DNA from: Anaerotruncus rubiinfantis
Lineage (GTDB): Bacteria; Bacillota; Clostridia; Oscillospirales; Ruminococcaceae
Reading direction: 5' to 3'
Assembly (NCBI RefSeq): GCF_900078395.1
Contig: NZ_FKLA01000009.1
Span: 1,998,614-2,062,613, forward strand
DNA length: 64,000 nucleotides
Shown: positions 53,002 through 61,433 of the stretch, in pieces
Layout of the letters: every line of letters starts with the position of its first letter
Numbering within the stretch: the stretch's first letter is position 1
The notes under the pieces: generated by a model
Database searches by the model: none
Told to the model about the DNA's origin: nothing
What the model saw: the letters and a program-made list of their open reading frames with translations, nothing else
Program-made: the position numbers and the translations under genes

Positions 53002-53379
53002 TTATGTAAGTGCGCCTTGGCTGCCTTGTGGATTGTCTCCCAAGCCGAAACTGATTGACAACGCATGGTTCACCTGCCCCATGGAACCATCATCCAAGCG
53101 GCCCATTTTTTCTTTCAGCCGCTTTTTATCGATGGTGCGGATCTGCTCGAGCAGCACCACCGAATCCCGTGAAAGTCCACACACCTGCGAATTGATCTCG
53201 ATGTGGGTCGGCAGCTTGGATTTTTCCTTCTGGCTTGTGATTGCGGCCGCAATCACAGTGGGGCTGTAACGGTTTCCAACATCGTTTTGTACAATCAGCA
53301 CCGGCCGCACGCCGCCCTGTTCGGACCCGATCACCGGGCTCAGGTCGGCGTAGTAGATCTCTCCCCTTTTAACGGTCAC
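53002..53379 (-). CDS. MazF/PemK-type endoribonuclease (EndoA-like), no adjacent antitoxin
   Basis: A 125-residue toxin-type RNase. It follows the Bacillus EndoA/NdoA pattern closely: [32 protein letters not shown], then [10 protein letters not shown] and LPTHIEI; the conserved Arg and Thr of the active site (VRPV, ITSQ) are present. GTG at 53379 is chosen because the family starts here (MIVKRGD-like); upstream reading is not conserved-looking. Unlike Bacillus, the 240 bases upstream encode no ribbon-helix-helix antitoxin and there is no alr gene. It may be controlled differently or partnered in trans. Confidence 0.9.
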   Translation of the reverse strand: MTVKRGEIYYADLSPVIGSEQGGVRPVLIVQNDVGNRYSPTVIAAAITSQKEKSKLPTHIEINSQVCGLSRDSVVLLEQIRTIDKKRLKEKMGRLDDGSMGQVNHALSISFGLGDNPQGSQGALT

Positions 53380-53572
53380 GTATATCACACTCCGTGGATT
53401 TTTCATATGGCACGTTTTACGTCCACAGATATTCTGAACCATCCGGACGCCGTTTAAACAGCCCTTAGGGGAAAAGTTTCCGTACGTCCGGCAGCTCCCG
53501 GCAGAGTACAAAAGTTTCTCCAGTAAACAAAGCCGGGTATTACATCATATTGTCCGCCACCGCATTTTGACA

Positions 53573-53605
53573 GCAAAAAGGCCCGTGCTAAAATGCACGG
53601 GCCTC
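53573..53605 (-). terminator. Terminator of the nnr-lipoprotein operon
   Basis: Inverted repeat AGGCCCGTGC / GCACGGGCCT (53579-53604) followed on the minus strand by TTTTTGCTG, 16 bases after the lipoprotein stop. Confidence 0.9.
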
Positions 53606-53620
53606 TCCCATATCGTTTTA

Positions 53621-54157
53621 TTATTCAAGGATTTTAAAATTTAAGACCTCCAGCTCAAGCTCTTTCTCAGGAATCACAAGCTTTAAAATATTTCCATTTT
53701 CCGCATCGATCACGAGTGAAAAGGCCCCCTCGTCAATCGTACCGCTGACCAGGAGCTTTTTATCCTGCTGCTCGACTGTGATCCCTTCATCCGCCAATGC
53801 GGCATTTAACGCTGACAGCACCATTTTTGCCGCCGCCTGTCCGGGCAGGCTGTCCGGCGCGAAGTCGAAGGACATCTCTTTATATTGCAGGGCGACTTTA
53901 TCCGGATAAAAAGTCATCTTCATATCCCGCAGGCTGTCAGGGCTTTCAAATCCCACCACCGCGCAGTTCATCGGCTTTTTATAGATGGTCATCACCGTTT
54001 CCAGTTCCCGGTATTTCACCTTCGCGGTCGTCTGGAAGGATTCCGCCGCCTTCTTCACCTGTTCGGATGCCGCCTGGGAATTTTCTTTGCCGCCGCATCC
54101 GAAAAAGCTTAGTGCCAAAACCACCGCCAGCAGGATACACAACAGTTTATTACGCAT
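53621..54157 (-). CDS. Putative lipoprotein
   Basis: A 178-residue exported protein with lipobox LSFFGC (cysteine about residue 21) and a beta-rich remainder containing MKMTFYPDKVALQYKEMSFDFAPDSLPG and a pattern reminiscent of outer-surface LolA/DUF4825-like beta folds, though I do not recognise a specific family. ATG at 54157 follows GGAGG by 8 bases. It lies 41 bases after nnr and is probably co-transcribed. Function unknown; related lipoproteins often sit next to nnr and alr in clostridia. Confidence 0.8.
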   Translation of the reverse strand: MRNKLLCILLAVVLALSFFGCGGKENSQAASEQVKKAAESFQTTAKVKYRELETVMTIYKKPMNCAVVGFESPDSLRDMKMTFYPDKVALQYKEMSFDFAPDSLPGQAAAKMVLSALNAALADEGITVEQQDKKLLVSGTIDEGAFSLVIDAENGNILKLVIPEKELELEVLNFKILE

Positions 54158-54198
54158 CGTTTGCACCTCCGAAACTGCGATTTGTATCCGCCCCGCGA

Positions 54199-55734
54199 TC
54201 ACCGTTCGTGGTCACAAAAAACGCGCGGGAGCATATCGATGACATCACGTGGGAGCATCCCATACTGGGAAAACTCTTCCGCCGCATAGTCCCCAGCCAT
54301 TCCATGCAGCCACACGCCGCAGGCCGCTGCCAGTTCCGGTTCCCTTCCCTGCGCGGCAAACGCTCCAATCAGTCCCGCCAGCACGTCGCCGCTGCCCGCG
54401 CGGGCAAGCCCAGCGTTTCCGGTCGTATTGATGTAGACATGGCCCGCGGCGGTCACGGTGCAGGTGTAGGCGTCCTTGAGCACCACCGTCACACCATATT
54501 CTTTGGCAAAAGCAAGCCCACAGCCGGTAATATCCTGCTTGAGCTGCGGGATGGGGAGTGTGGTCAGCCGGGAAAGTTCCCCGATGTGCGGGGTCAGTAC
54601 AATTTTGCAGTTTGCTTCCTTTAAGATATCTATATTCCGCGAAACCACATTTATACCATCCGCGTCGATAATCAGCGGACATTTTGCCGCGCGGATCACC
54701 TCGTAGACGATGCGGCAGGCATCTTCACCGGTGCCGATCCCATTGCCAATCAGGACAGCATCGCTCTTAGGCACAGCCGCAAGAATTTCATCGATCGATT
54801 GCGCGGAAATCGAACCGTCCGGAGTCTGCCTGAGCGGAAGCATCACCGCTTCCAAAAGCATCGGCAGCGTGGTGCGGCAGACCTCCTTGGTGGAGGCAAG
54901 CGTCACATAGCCCGCCCCGGCGCGCAGCGCCGCGAGCGAAGAAAGGGTTGCCGCCCCCATGTATTTCTGTGAACCCGCAATATTTAAAAGCCTTCCGTAA
55001 TCGCCTTTGTGACTCTCACGCATACGCATTGGGAGGCGGTCGAAAACAAAACCGCCGTCCACAAGCGTATAGTTGGAAATGATATCCGCATGCGCCTCGG
55101 GCGGGATACCGATGTCCGCCACCACCACCTTGCCGCAGTATTTCTGCGCACAGGGCATCACAGAGGCAGGCTTGTCGCTGTCAAACACAATCGTCACATC
55201 CGCCCGAACGGCACATGCGTCCGCAAACCCACTGTTTGCGCTCACACCGCTCGGGATATCAAGCGCGAAGGTTTCGACCTCCACTCCGTTTATCAGCCGG
55301 CAGATGTCGCGGTGGCGCTCATCCAGCTCCCCATGGAAACCTGTCCCGTAAACCGCATCCACCAGAAGGTCGGTTTCCGCAAGACGTTCGGCCAGATACT
55401 GCGGGTCGTCGCCGTATTCGACAACCGCCACCTCCATCACGCCGATCAGCCGGAGCATGGCTTTCGCTTCCTCGGTGCGCGGCTCGCCGTCGGTGAGCAC
55501 CACCGCGACGTTCGCACCCGCCTCGCAGAGTTTGCGCGCCACAACAAAGCCGTCGCCGCCGTTGTTCCCGCGCCCGCAGAAGATGGTCGCGAAACGCCCG
55601 TCCACCTCCATGGTGCGGCGGATCACGGCCGCGGCCGCGGAGCCAGCGTTTTCCATCAGCCGTTCATAGCTGAGCGAATAGTTTAAAGCGTTCGCTTCAA
55701 TCGTTTTCATCTGCTGAGAAGTTACGATCAACAT
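54199..55734 (-). CDS. nnr: Bifunctional NAD(P)HX epimerase/dehydratase
   Basis: A 511-residue metabolite-repair enzyme. The N-terminal YjeF-N epimerase domain (1-215) carries CGRGNNGGDGFVVAR; the C-terminal ADP/ATP-dependent dehydratase domain (225-505) has GNGIGTGED, LIIDADGIN, LTPHIGE and NAGLARAGSGDVLAGLIGA. It repairs hydrated NADH and NADPH. ATG at 55734 has AGGGGTG at about 7 bases. Divergent from rpsF. Confidence 0.96.
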   Translation of the reverse strand: MLIVTSQQMKTIEANALNYSLSYERLMENAGSAAAAVIRRTMEVDGRFATIFCGRGNNGGDGFVVARKLCEAGANVAVVLTDGEPRTEEAKAMLRLIGVMEVAVVEYGDDPQYLAERLAETDLLVDAVYGTGFHGELDERHRDICRLINGVEVETFALDIPSGVSANSGFADACAVRADVTIVFDSDKPASVMPCAQKYCGKVVVADIGIPPEAHADIISNYTLVDGGFVFDRLPMRMRESHKGDYGRLLNIAGSQKYMGAATLSSLAALRAGAGYVTLASTKEVCRTTLPMLLEAVMLPLRQTPDGSISAQSIDEILAAVPKSDAVLIGNGIGTGEDACRIVYEVIRAAKCPLIIDADGINVVSRNIDILKEANCKIVLTPHIGELSRLTTLPIPQLKQDITGCGLAFAKEYGVTVVLKDAYTCTVTAAGHVYINTTGNAGLARAGSGDVLAGLIGAFAAQGREPELAAACGVWLHGMAGDYAAEEFSQYGMLPRDVIDMLPRVFCDHER

Positions 55735-55830
55735 GGATTTTGTCACCCCTTGCCATATTCTAAAAAAATTATAGCACAGTTGAGAAGCAGAAAACAGCGA
55801 AAACTTGTACAAATAATCGAAGATCGGGGC

Positions 55831-55859
55831 TTGACTATTCGCCGCCGCGCTGGTATAAT
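55831..55859 (+). promoter_or_regulatory. Promoter of the rpsF-ssb-rpsR operon
   Basis: TTGACT (55831-55836), 17-base spacer, TATAAT (55854-55859), 98 bases before rpsF. Matches the housekeeping consensus closely. Confidence 0.85.
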
Positions 55860-55865
55860 TTATGA

Positions 55866-55945
55866 GTTAAGTCTCAGGACAATTCTGCCCTGCTGGCCCA
55901 AACATCCTTGCTCCGGGCATCGACCCGGGGCCAAAAGTCCAAAAG
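55866..55945 (+). ncRNA. Possible S6:S18-type ribosomal leader
   Basis: The untranslated leader before rpsF can fold with TGGCCC pairing to GGGCCA around an inner CCGGG/CCCGG hairpin and carries CCG near the loop. Many bacteria have an autoregulatory S6:S18 motif with a CCG bulge here. The match is by eye and weak. Confidence 0.3.
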
Positions 55946-55956
55946 GAGGTGTTCAA

Positions 55957-56274
55957 ATGGCACAGGTAAAAGCCAACTACGAAACCGTAATGGTATTCAG
56001 CATGAAAAATGGTGAGGAGAGCGTAACCGCTCTGGTTGAGAAATTCAACAAGCTCATCAGCGAGAATGCGACCATCGTCAACGTCGATACCTGGGGACAG
56101 AGAGCCCTTGCGTATCCGATCAACGATGAAACTGTGGGTTATTATGTGGTCGTCGAATTCACTTCGACCCCTGAGTTCCCCGCTGAGCTGGATCGTATCT
56201 ACAAAATCACGGACGGCGTTCTGCGTACCCTGATCGTAACCAAAGAGCCTGCGGAAGTCAAGCAGGAAGCGTAA
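55957..56274 (+). CDS. rpsF: 30S ribosomal protein bS6
   Basis: A 105-residue bS6 (YETVMVFSMKNG, WGQRALAYPINDETVGYYVVVEF, LDRIYKITDGVLRTLIVTKE). ATG at 55957 follows AAAAGGAGG. First gene of the rpsF-ssb-rpsR operon. Confidence 0.98.
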   Translation: MAQVKANYETVMVFSMKNGEESVTALVEKFNKLISENATIVNVDTWGQRALAYPINDETVGYYVVVEFTSTPEFPAELDRIYKITDGVLRTLIVTKEPAEVKQEA

Positions 56275-56295
56275 GACAAGGATGGTGCAAGTGTT

Positions 56296-56751
56296 ATGTT
56301 GAATCGGGCAATTTTGATGGGCCGCCTTGTGGCTGACCCCGAGCTGCGCCAAACGCCCAACGGCGTTTCGGTCTGTTCTTTCCGGATCGCGGTTGACCGC
56401 AATTACAGCTCCCGCGGCGGCGAACGCCAGGCCGATTTTATCGATATTGTCGCGTGGCGTCAAAGCGCCGAGTTCGTTTCGAAATACTTCAACAAGGGCA
56501 AGATGATCATTGTGGAAGGTTCGATCCAGACCCGCAGCTATGAGGACAAAAGCGGCAATAAGCGCACCGCAGTCGAAGTTGTAGCCGACAACGTCCAGTT
56601 CGGTGAAAGCAAAAGCGCGTCCAGCTCTTCCCAGAGCTATTCCGCGCCCGCGCCGACCCAGGCGCCTCCCGAGCCCGCCGTTTCCTATGCGAGCGGCGAT
56701 GTGGGCGACTTCTCCGAAATGGCCGCCGATTCCGACGACCTGCCGTTCTGA
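56296..56751 (+). CDS. ssb: Single-stranded DNA-binding protein
   Basis: A 151-residue SSB: OB fold 1-105 (MLNRAILMGRLVADPELRQTPNG, FIDIVAWRQSAEFV), disordered Ser/Pro/Ala linker, and the acidic partner-binding tip DSDDLPF. Located between rpsF and rpsR as in other Firmicutes. The ribosome site is weak, which suggests coupling to rpsF translation. Confidence 0.98.
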   Translation: MLNRAILMGRLVADPELRQTPNGVSVCSFRIAVDRNYSSRGGERQADFIDIVAWRQSAEFVSKYFNKGKMIIVEGSIQTRSYEDKSGNKRTAVEVVADNVQFGESKSASSSSQSYSAPAPTQAPPEPAVSYASGDVGDFSEMAADSDDLPF

Positions 56752-56816
56752 TTGACAGAACACATCCCCGTCCAATCCGGCATATTGAATGAATACCATT
56801 GAAGGAGGTTTGTATC

Positions 56817-57077
56817 ATGGCTTTCGAGAGATCCGAAAGAGAAAATAGAGGCCCGCGCGGAAACAGAAAAGGCAGAAAAAAAGTTTGCTCATTCTGCGTC
56901 GATAAGCTCGGCCCCATCGATTACAAGGATGTCCCCCGCCTGCGGAGATATCTCAGCGAGCGCGCGAAGATCGTTCCCCGCCGCGTGACCGGCACCTGCG
57001 CCCGTCATCAGCGCGAACTGACCATCGCGATCAAACGCGCGCGCCACATCGGCCTGCTGCCTTATATCAGCGACTGA
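56817..57077 (+). CDS. rpsR: 30S ribosomal protein bS18
   Basis: An 86-residue bS18 with the pattern [30 protein letters not shown] and [25 protein letters not shown]. The CxxC plus later C/H residues are the possible zinc-type form common in Gram-positives. ATG at 56817 follows GAAGGAGG. Confidence 0.98.
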   Translation: MAFERSERENRGPRGNRKGRKKVCSFCVDKLGPIDYKDVPRLRRYLSERAKIVPRRVTGTCARHQRELTIAIKRARHIGLLPYISD

Positions 57078-57092
57078 TTGAAAAAATGTTCA

Positions 57093-57127
57093 AAAACGCC
57101 CCGATCGGAAGATCGGGGCGTTTTTTA
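57093..57127. terminator. Bidirectional terminator between rpsR and the DUF188 gene
   Basis: Perfect inverted repeat AAAACGCCCCGATC / GATCGGGGCGTTTT followed by TTTA on the plus strand and TTTTTGAAC-like on the minus. Confidence 0.9.
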
Positions 57128-57577
57128 CTGCGCTGAACCTGTTTCCGTCGCATCCAGCAGCTGCGCAAGCGCTGCGGAAAAGGATTCATCATCCGCGGGG
57201 GAACGCTTTCTGATATTTGCGGTGCGGCCTCCCGCGCGGCGCACCTTCGCGCCCAAATACCGCTCAAACAGCAGACGGTCCATATTGTCCGCATCGTAAA
57301 CCATGCCGTTTTGGTTGAGGGCTTTTGCTCCCTTCCCCAGCGCCATTGCCGCCACGCCATAATCCTGTGTCACAACGATGTCATCCTTTTTCAGAAGATT
57401 GATGAGCTTGATGTCCACACTATCGCGCGCTTTATCCACTGTGATGACCTCGCTGTAGCCGTCGTTTATTACATGACTGGTGTCGATCAGCATGATGACC
57501 GGCAGGCGACGGTATTTGGCAAGCTCCACGATCTGTTTTTTGACCGGGCAGGCGTCCGCGTCCACTAAAATCCGCAT
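57125..57577 (-). CDS. YaiI/YqxD family protein (DUF188)
   Basis: A 150-residue member of the UPF0178 family: starts MRILVDADACPVK and contains DIVVTQDYGVAAMAL, acidic residues of a PIN-like nuclease fold. The family's role is not established. ATG has GAGGAGGG upstream. Convergent with rpsR. Confidence 0.93.
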   Translation of the reverse strand: MRILVDADACPVKKQIVELAKYRRLPVIMLIDTSHVINDGYSEVITVDKARDSVDIKLINLLKKDDIVVTQDYGVAAMALGKGAKALNQNGMVYDADNMDRLLFERYLGAKVRRAGGRTANIRKRSPADDESFSAALAQLLDATETGSAQ

Positions 57578-57596
57578 GAGGTCCCTCCTCTTTTTG

Positions 57597-57633
57597 GCAT
57601 AAAATCCCCGCCGTGGTTTTCACGGCGGGGATT
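57597..57633 (-). terminator. Terminator after the beta-propeller gene
   Basis: Inverted repeat ATCCCCGCCGTG / CACGGCGGGGAT (57604-57632) followed on the minus strand by TTTATGCC, just past the stop at 57640. Confidence 0.85.
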
Positions 57634-57639
57634 GCTGGT

Positions 57640-60354
57640 TTATTTCAGTTTAACTGAATCCTTCCTCTCAAAGGTACCAAGATCATAACTCACAATATAG
57701 CTCGGCGAGAAGGTGTAAAGCGTATCACCGATGTAAAGCCCGCGCTGAACTTCTTCGAAGCTGTCGACCCGCTCGTCGTCGCCATGAATAATCTCTTTTT
57801 CCAAGGTAAAGCCGTCCGACTTGCTGAAACGGAACACAAAGTAGGTCTGTTCGTTCGTTCCAGCCGACCGAATGTCCGCCGGAAAAGCAATCAGATTGCT
57901 GCGCGCGTCGAAAAGCACCGCCCGGTGGTTATCGAGCGCCTCGGACCAGCTTCCCTGCCCGCCCAAGTTATAGACATGCAGTTCCTTCGGTGAGGCCGGA
58001 TTTGAGACGTCAAACATGCTGAGCTTGAGCCCATCGGTCTGCCCGTTGTTGTCCGCGCTCTGGCCGATACCGATCAAGGTATTCTTGTCAACCGGATGCA
58101 GATACTCCGAGAAGCCCGGGATCTTGAGCTGGCCGAGCAGCCTGGGCTTTTCAGGGTTGCTCAGGTCGATCGCAAAGAGTGGGTCAACCTGCCGGAAGGT
58201 CACGAGATAAGCCCTATCATCCATATAACGAACCGAATAGATCGATTCGCCGGGCGCCAACCCTGTAAGCGCACCCACCTGCCGCATGTTCTTATCGAGG
58301 ACATAAACATTGTTGGAACTTTTCCCGCTCGGGTAATCCGCGGTTGTTGCAACCCGCAGGTTGCCTTTATACTCACTGAACGCGAACTGCCCGTAGACAT
58401 AACCGTCCACATGGCCAGTGCGGCCAAGACTCAGGTCAGCCCCGTTTGCGCCGATCTTGACAATGTTGGTGGTCGTGTAGCTCGAAACGCCCGACTGAAG
58501 ATCGCTGTTTGCGGTCTGGTAGTAGACGTAGAGGTTATCCTCTGACATGTAGACTCCGTCACCGCCGCCGAGCACCGCTTTGGTCTCCGCGCGGCCGCTG
58601 CGGACATTCACCGCAGACACCACCGCGTAACTGGCGCTCCTGCTGTCCGGCGCGATTGCGATCTCCTTTGGTTTGAGCAGCCGTGCGGAGCCCTCCACGC
58701 TGTCATAGACGACCGGGACGAGTTCCTCCATTCTGGTATCCTTGCGGGCGAAATCCGGGCTCACATACCGGTTGCTCACGAGATACAGCACGCCGTCCAC
58801 CATCCGGGAGGACACATACCCGCCATCCTGTGAGAAAGTTCTGATCTGCTCCGGATCTTCCGGATCGGAAATATCATAAACGACCGCCTGCGCCATCCGG
58901 CGATCCCGCGGATCGTCGGTATTCGGCATGCGCTTTCTAGAATTTTGCTCCTGGATTTCCTCATAGAGGTCTTCGCCAGTGCTTTCAATAACTGTATCGT
59001 CCGGCACCTTGGCGTTCAGGGTGAAATTAGACGACTGGACCGTGATCAGACGATTTTTCGTGACATAAAACTCCTCAATCCGTCCCGCTTTCAGCTCGAT
59101 CTTGGAAGTCACCTCCAGATCGTCCGCGTCGGTGATAAAAATCGCGGGATATTTTGAGGTGGCGTTTTTTGCCACATAACTGTAAAGGTACTCGCCGTCG
59201 GTCTTGACAATATCGCCTTCATCCACGCCCGCTTCCTGGGTATTGGTCCCGGAAAATCTCCCCCCGGTACCGGGCTGCGCATCCCCTGCGCCGGCAGTTG
59301 CCGGGTTATATTTCGCAGAGCCATCCGCCGTATCGTTCGTGTCCGTATAACTTTGAACGCCGCCGGACATTTGATAAACCGCGTCGCGTACCTGGGCATA
59401 GTCCTGCGCGGCTTTTGCCTGCGCGTCGGACGCGCCCAGCGCAAAGGCTGCCGCGCGGGGCTGCGCAACACGCGGGGAGACCGCCAATGCTTCGTCCGCG
59501 ACATCCGCTGCCTCTGCTACAGATTCTTCCATAACCGCTTCGGCAGCATCTTCCACCTCCGTGTCCTCTATCCCATCAGTTACAACAGATTTCGGGGCTG
59601 TGTCATTCTTTTCCGCGGAGGAAATGCCCGCACCCTGCGGTTTCGTAATCGCCAGCCCGTCATCCTCATCGTCCTGTGCGGCATCGCTGCTTTCCATATC
59701 GTCCGGCCTGCCGGAACCGGCGGTATCGGGGTTGCGGCTTTCGGTCTTTTTGCCGCCCGTCCCCTTATCTTTGCTGCCTGTATCTTCGTCCCGACCGCTC
59801 ACCTGCTTCGGCAACATCAAACCGTCATCTTCGGATGCTTCATCCGGCTGGACAGACGCCGCGCTGTCCGATGAAGAAGCGCTTGTGGCCTCATCCGCAC
59901 CGCCAGCGGCGGGGTTCCACTCAAGAGGTTTTGATTCCGGCGTTCCCGCAGCAACCATCGGGACCGAATCTTCCTCAGACGGCGCCTGCGCGGCCATTTC
60001 CGGCGCCGCCATCTTTTCGTTTTTCTCAGCCGCAGCGGGGGCCGCCGCCATGTCTGAAACCATCATCGGCGCAGGCGCCTCCAGCGCGCCGCCCGATTTG
60101 ACCGCCTGACTGTTAAAGACCTGGTAAACGCCCAGCATCAGTACAAAACAGGCGCAAACACCGGCAATCGGTTTCAACCAGACAGGATATTTTCTTTTGG
60201 GCTTTTCCGCTATCAGATCAATATTTTCCAATTTATACCGCAGCATTTCCGCGCTGAGCGAATGCGGCAGCTGGATTTCCCCGTCAAGTTCGCCAAAACG
60301 TTCGCGGAGAAATTCCAGATCGTTCTGCAATTCCTGCTGTTTCTTCCGATTCAT
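57640..60354 (-). CDS. Membrane-anchored secreted beta-propeller protein (likely sigma-factor partner)
   Basis: A 904-residue protein. A cytosolic N-terminus (1-55) with heptad-like charged helices is followed by one transmembrane segment (about 60-80), a low-complexity linker rich in Ala/Ser/Asp/Glu/Pro (about 85-330), and a C-terminal beta-propeller of the COG4880 type with repeats such as VYDISDPEDPEQIRTFSQDG and MFDVSNPASPKELHVYNLGG. ATG at 60354 follows GGGAG by 9 bases. It is 20 bases downstream of an ECF sigma gene, the position of an anti-sigma factor, so the cytosolic part may bind that sigma and the outer propeller may sense a cell-surface signal. Confidence 0.9.
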   Translation of the reverse strand: MNRKKQQELQNDLEFLRERFGELDGEIQLPHSLSAEMLRYKLENIDLIAEKPKRKYPVWLKPIAGVCACFVLMLGVYQVFNSQAVKSGGALEAPAPMMVSDMAAAPAAAEKNEKMAAPEMAAQAPSEEDSVPMVAAGTPESKPLEWNPAAGGADEATSASSSDSAASVQPDEASEDDGLMLPKQVSGRDEDTGSKDKGTGGKKTESRNPDTAGSGRPDDMESSDAAQDDEDDGLAITKPQGAGISSAEKNDTAPKSVVTDGIEDTEVEDAAEAVMEESVAEAADVADEALAVSPRVAQPRAAAFALGASDAQAKAAQDYAQVRDAVYQMSGGVQSYTDTNDTADGSAKYNPATAGAGDAQPGTGGRFSGTNTQEAGVDEGDIVKTDGEYLYSYVAKNATSKYPAIFITDADDLEVTSKIELKAGRIEEFYVTKNRLITVQSSNFTLNAKVPDDTVIESTGEDLYEEIQEQNSRKRMPNTDDPRDRRMAQAVVYDISDPEDPEQIRTFSQDGGYVSSRMVDGVLYLVSNRYVSPDFARKDTRMEELVPVVYDSVEGSARLLKPKEIAIAPDSRSASYAVVSAVNVRSGRAETKAVLGGGDGVYMSEDNLYVYYQTANSDLQSGVSSYTTTNIVKIGANGADLSLGRTGHVDGYVYGQFAFSEYKGNLRVATTADYPSGKSSNNVYVLDKNMRQVGALTGLAPGESIYSVRYMDDRAYLVTFRQVDPLFAIDLSNPEKPRLLGQLKIPGFSEYLHPVDKNTLIGIGQSADNNGQTDGLKLSMFDVSNPASPKELHVYNLGGQGSWSEALDNHRAVLFDARSNLIAFPADIRSAGTNEQTYFVFRFSKSDGFTLEKEIIHGDDERVDSFEEVQRGLYIGDTLYTFSPSYIVSYDLGTFERKDSVKLK

Positions 60355-60373
60355 ACACATTCACTCCCTTCGC

Positions 60374-60901
60374 TTATTTCTCCAGCTGCGCCCGCAGCTT
60401 TTTGAGCGTGCGGTGCAATTTCGAGCTGACTGTTCCCTGCGGCGCGCCCAGGATTTCGGCCGTCTCACGCACGGTATAGCCCTGAATCACCGCAAGCGCG
60501 ACAATCTGCCGCTCCTGGGCGGTGAGGGTATCCAATGCGTTGAGAAGCGCGAGCTTACGGGTGGATTGTTCCTCCACGCCGTCCCGCTCATCCTGCAAAT
60601 CCAGGAAATCATCGATATCCATTTCATTGCGGCCGCTTATGTACTGCCCGATCTTCCGTTTGCAGCGGATGGAGAGAATCCGCATGATCCATGGTTTGAA
60701 ACTGTTGTCATCGCGCAGGTTCTTGATGCCCTTAAAAGCCTCTATAAAGGTTTCGCTGACGACATCCTGCGCATCGTGGGAATTGCCCAGTGAATAGAGC
60801 GCAACTTTATAAAGGTCATCAGCAATCTGCTGATAAACCTCGGCAAAGCTATCCTTGTCCCCTAGTCGCGCCTGCCTGACGGCATTTACGTCAACAACCA
60901 T
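60374..60901 (-). CDS. ECF-type RNA polymerase sigma factor
   Basis: A 175-residue sigma-70 family protein with regions 2 (DSFAEVYQQIADDLYKVALYSLG, DAQDVVSETFIEAFKG) and 4 (ERQIVALAVIQGYTVRETAEILGAPQGTVSSKLHRTLKKLR) separated by a short linker, the ECF layout. It probably activates its own operon with the downstream propeller gene. GGTGG ribosome site. Confidence 0.95.
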   Translation of the reverse strand: MVVDVNAVRQARLGDKDSFAEVYQQIADDLYKVALYSLGNSHDAQDVVSETFIEAFKGIKNLRDDNSFKPWIMRILSIRCKRKIGQYISGRNEMDIDDFLDLQDERDGVEEQSTRKLALLNALDTLTAQERQIVALAVIQGYTVRETAEILGAPQGTVSSKLHRTLKKLRAQLEK

Positions 60902-60991
60902 TTTTACTAACCACCATTTTTTCCACCAAACGGTTCATACATATAGTGAATGCAAACCTGCAAATTACTGCATATACGGAAAATTTTCTGC

Positions 60992-61033
60992 AAAAAAGAA
61001 TGAATGCCGGTCCTTTTCGGACTGGCATTCATT
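60992..61033 (-). terminator. Terminator after the DUF6774-like gene
   Basis: Inverted repeat AATGAATGCC-GTCC / GGAC-GGCATTCATT (60999-61033, with G-T wobble) followed on the minus strand by CTTTTTTG. Confidence 0.85.
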
Positions 61034-61067
61034 ATACCACAGTTTTTATAACGCCGCAAACATCTGT

Positions 61068-61385
61068 TCAGTCGCTCAAAAGCTCATTTGGATTCTCGAC
61101 TGTCAGGATTGCATAAACGCAGGTGGTGATCACCGACAGGAAGTTCGCCAGCAGGTTGATCTGCGTCTGTGACAGGTTGTCGCAGAGGATATTGGCCACC
61201 GTGGCGGCAGCATAGACAAACTGTGCGCCTTCGCCGGTCATCTGCTGCTGTGTGGGCTGCTGCCGCTTCGGCTGGCCAGAGGGCTGTGATCCGGCAGCCT
61301 GTGCGGCCTCACGTGCCTGCGCATCGGCTACCAGTTCTCCTGAAAGCCCTGATGCGCCGACCACACCGGTCGAATCTGTCGCCAT
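61068..61385 (-). CDS. Small protein, DUF6774-like
   Basis: A 105-residue protein. The first 50 residues are Gly/Ala/Gln-rich and likely disordered; residues about 55-95 (FVYAAATVANILCDNLSQTQINLLANFLSVI) match my recollection of the clostridial DUF6774 pattern. ATG at 61385 follows GGAGG by 8 bases. Function unknown; similar small proteins occur widely in spore-forming clostridia. Confidence 0.65.
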   Translation of the reverse strand: MATDSTGVVGASGLSGELVADAQAREAAQAAGSQPSGQPKRQQPTQQQMTGEGAQFVYAAATVANILCDNLSQTQINLLANFLSVITTCVYAILTVENPNELLSD

Positions 61386-61433
61386 TTGCGCCACCTCCCC
61401 CTGCCATTCTATGCAGGAGGCTTCCGACGCGAC

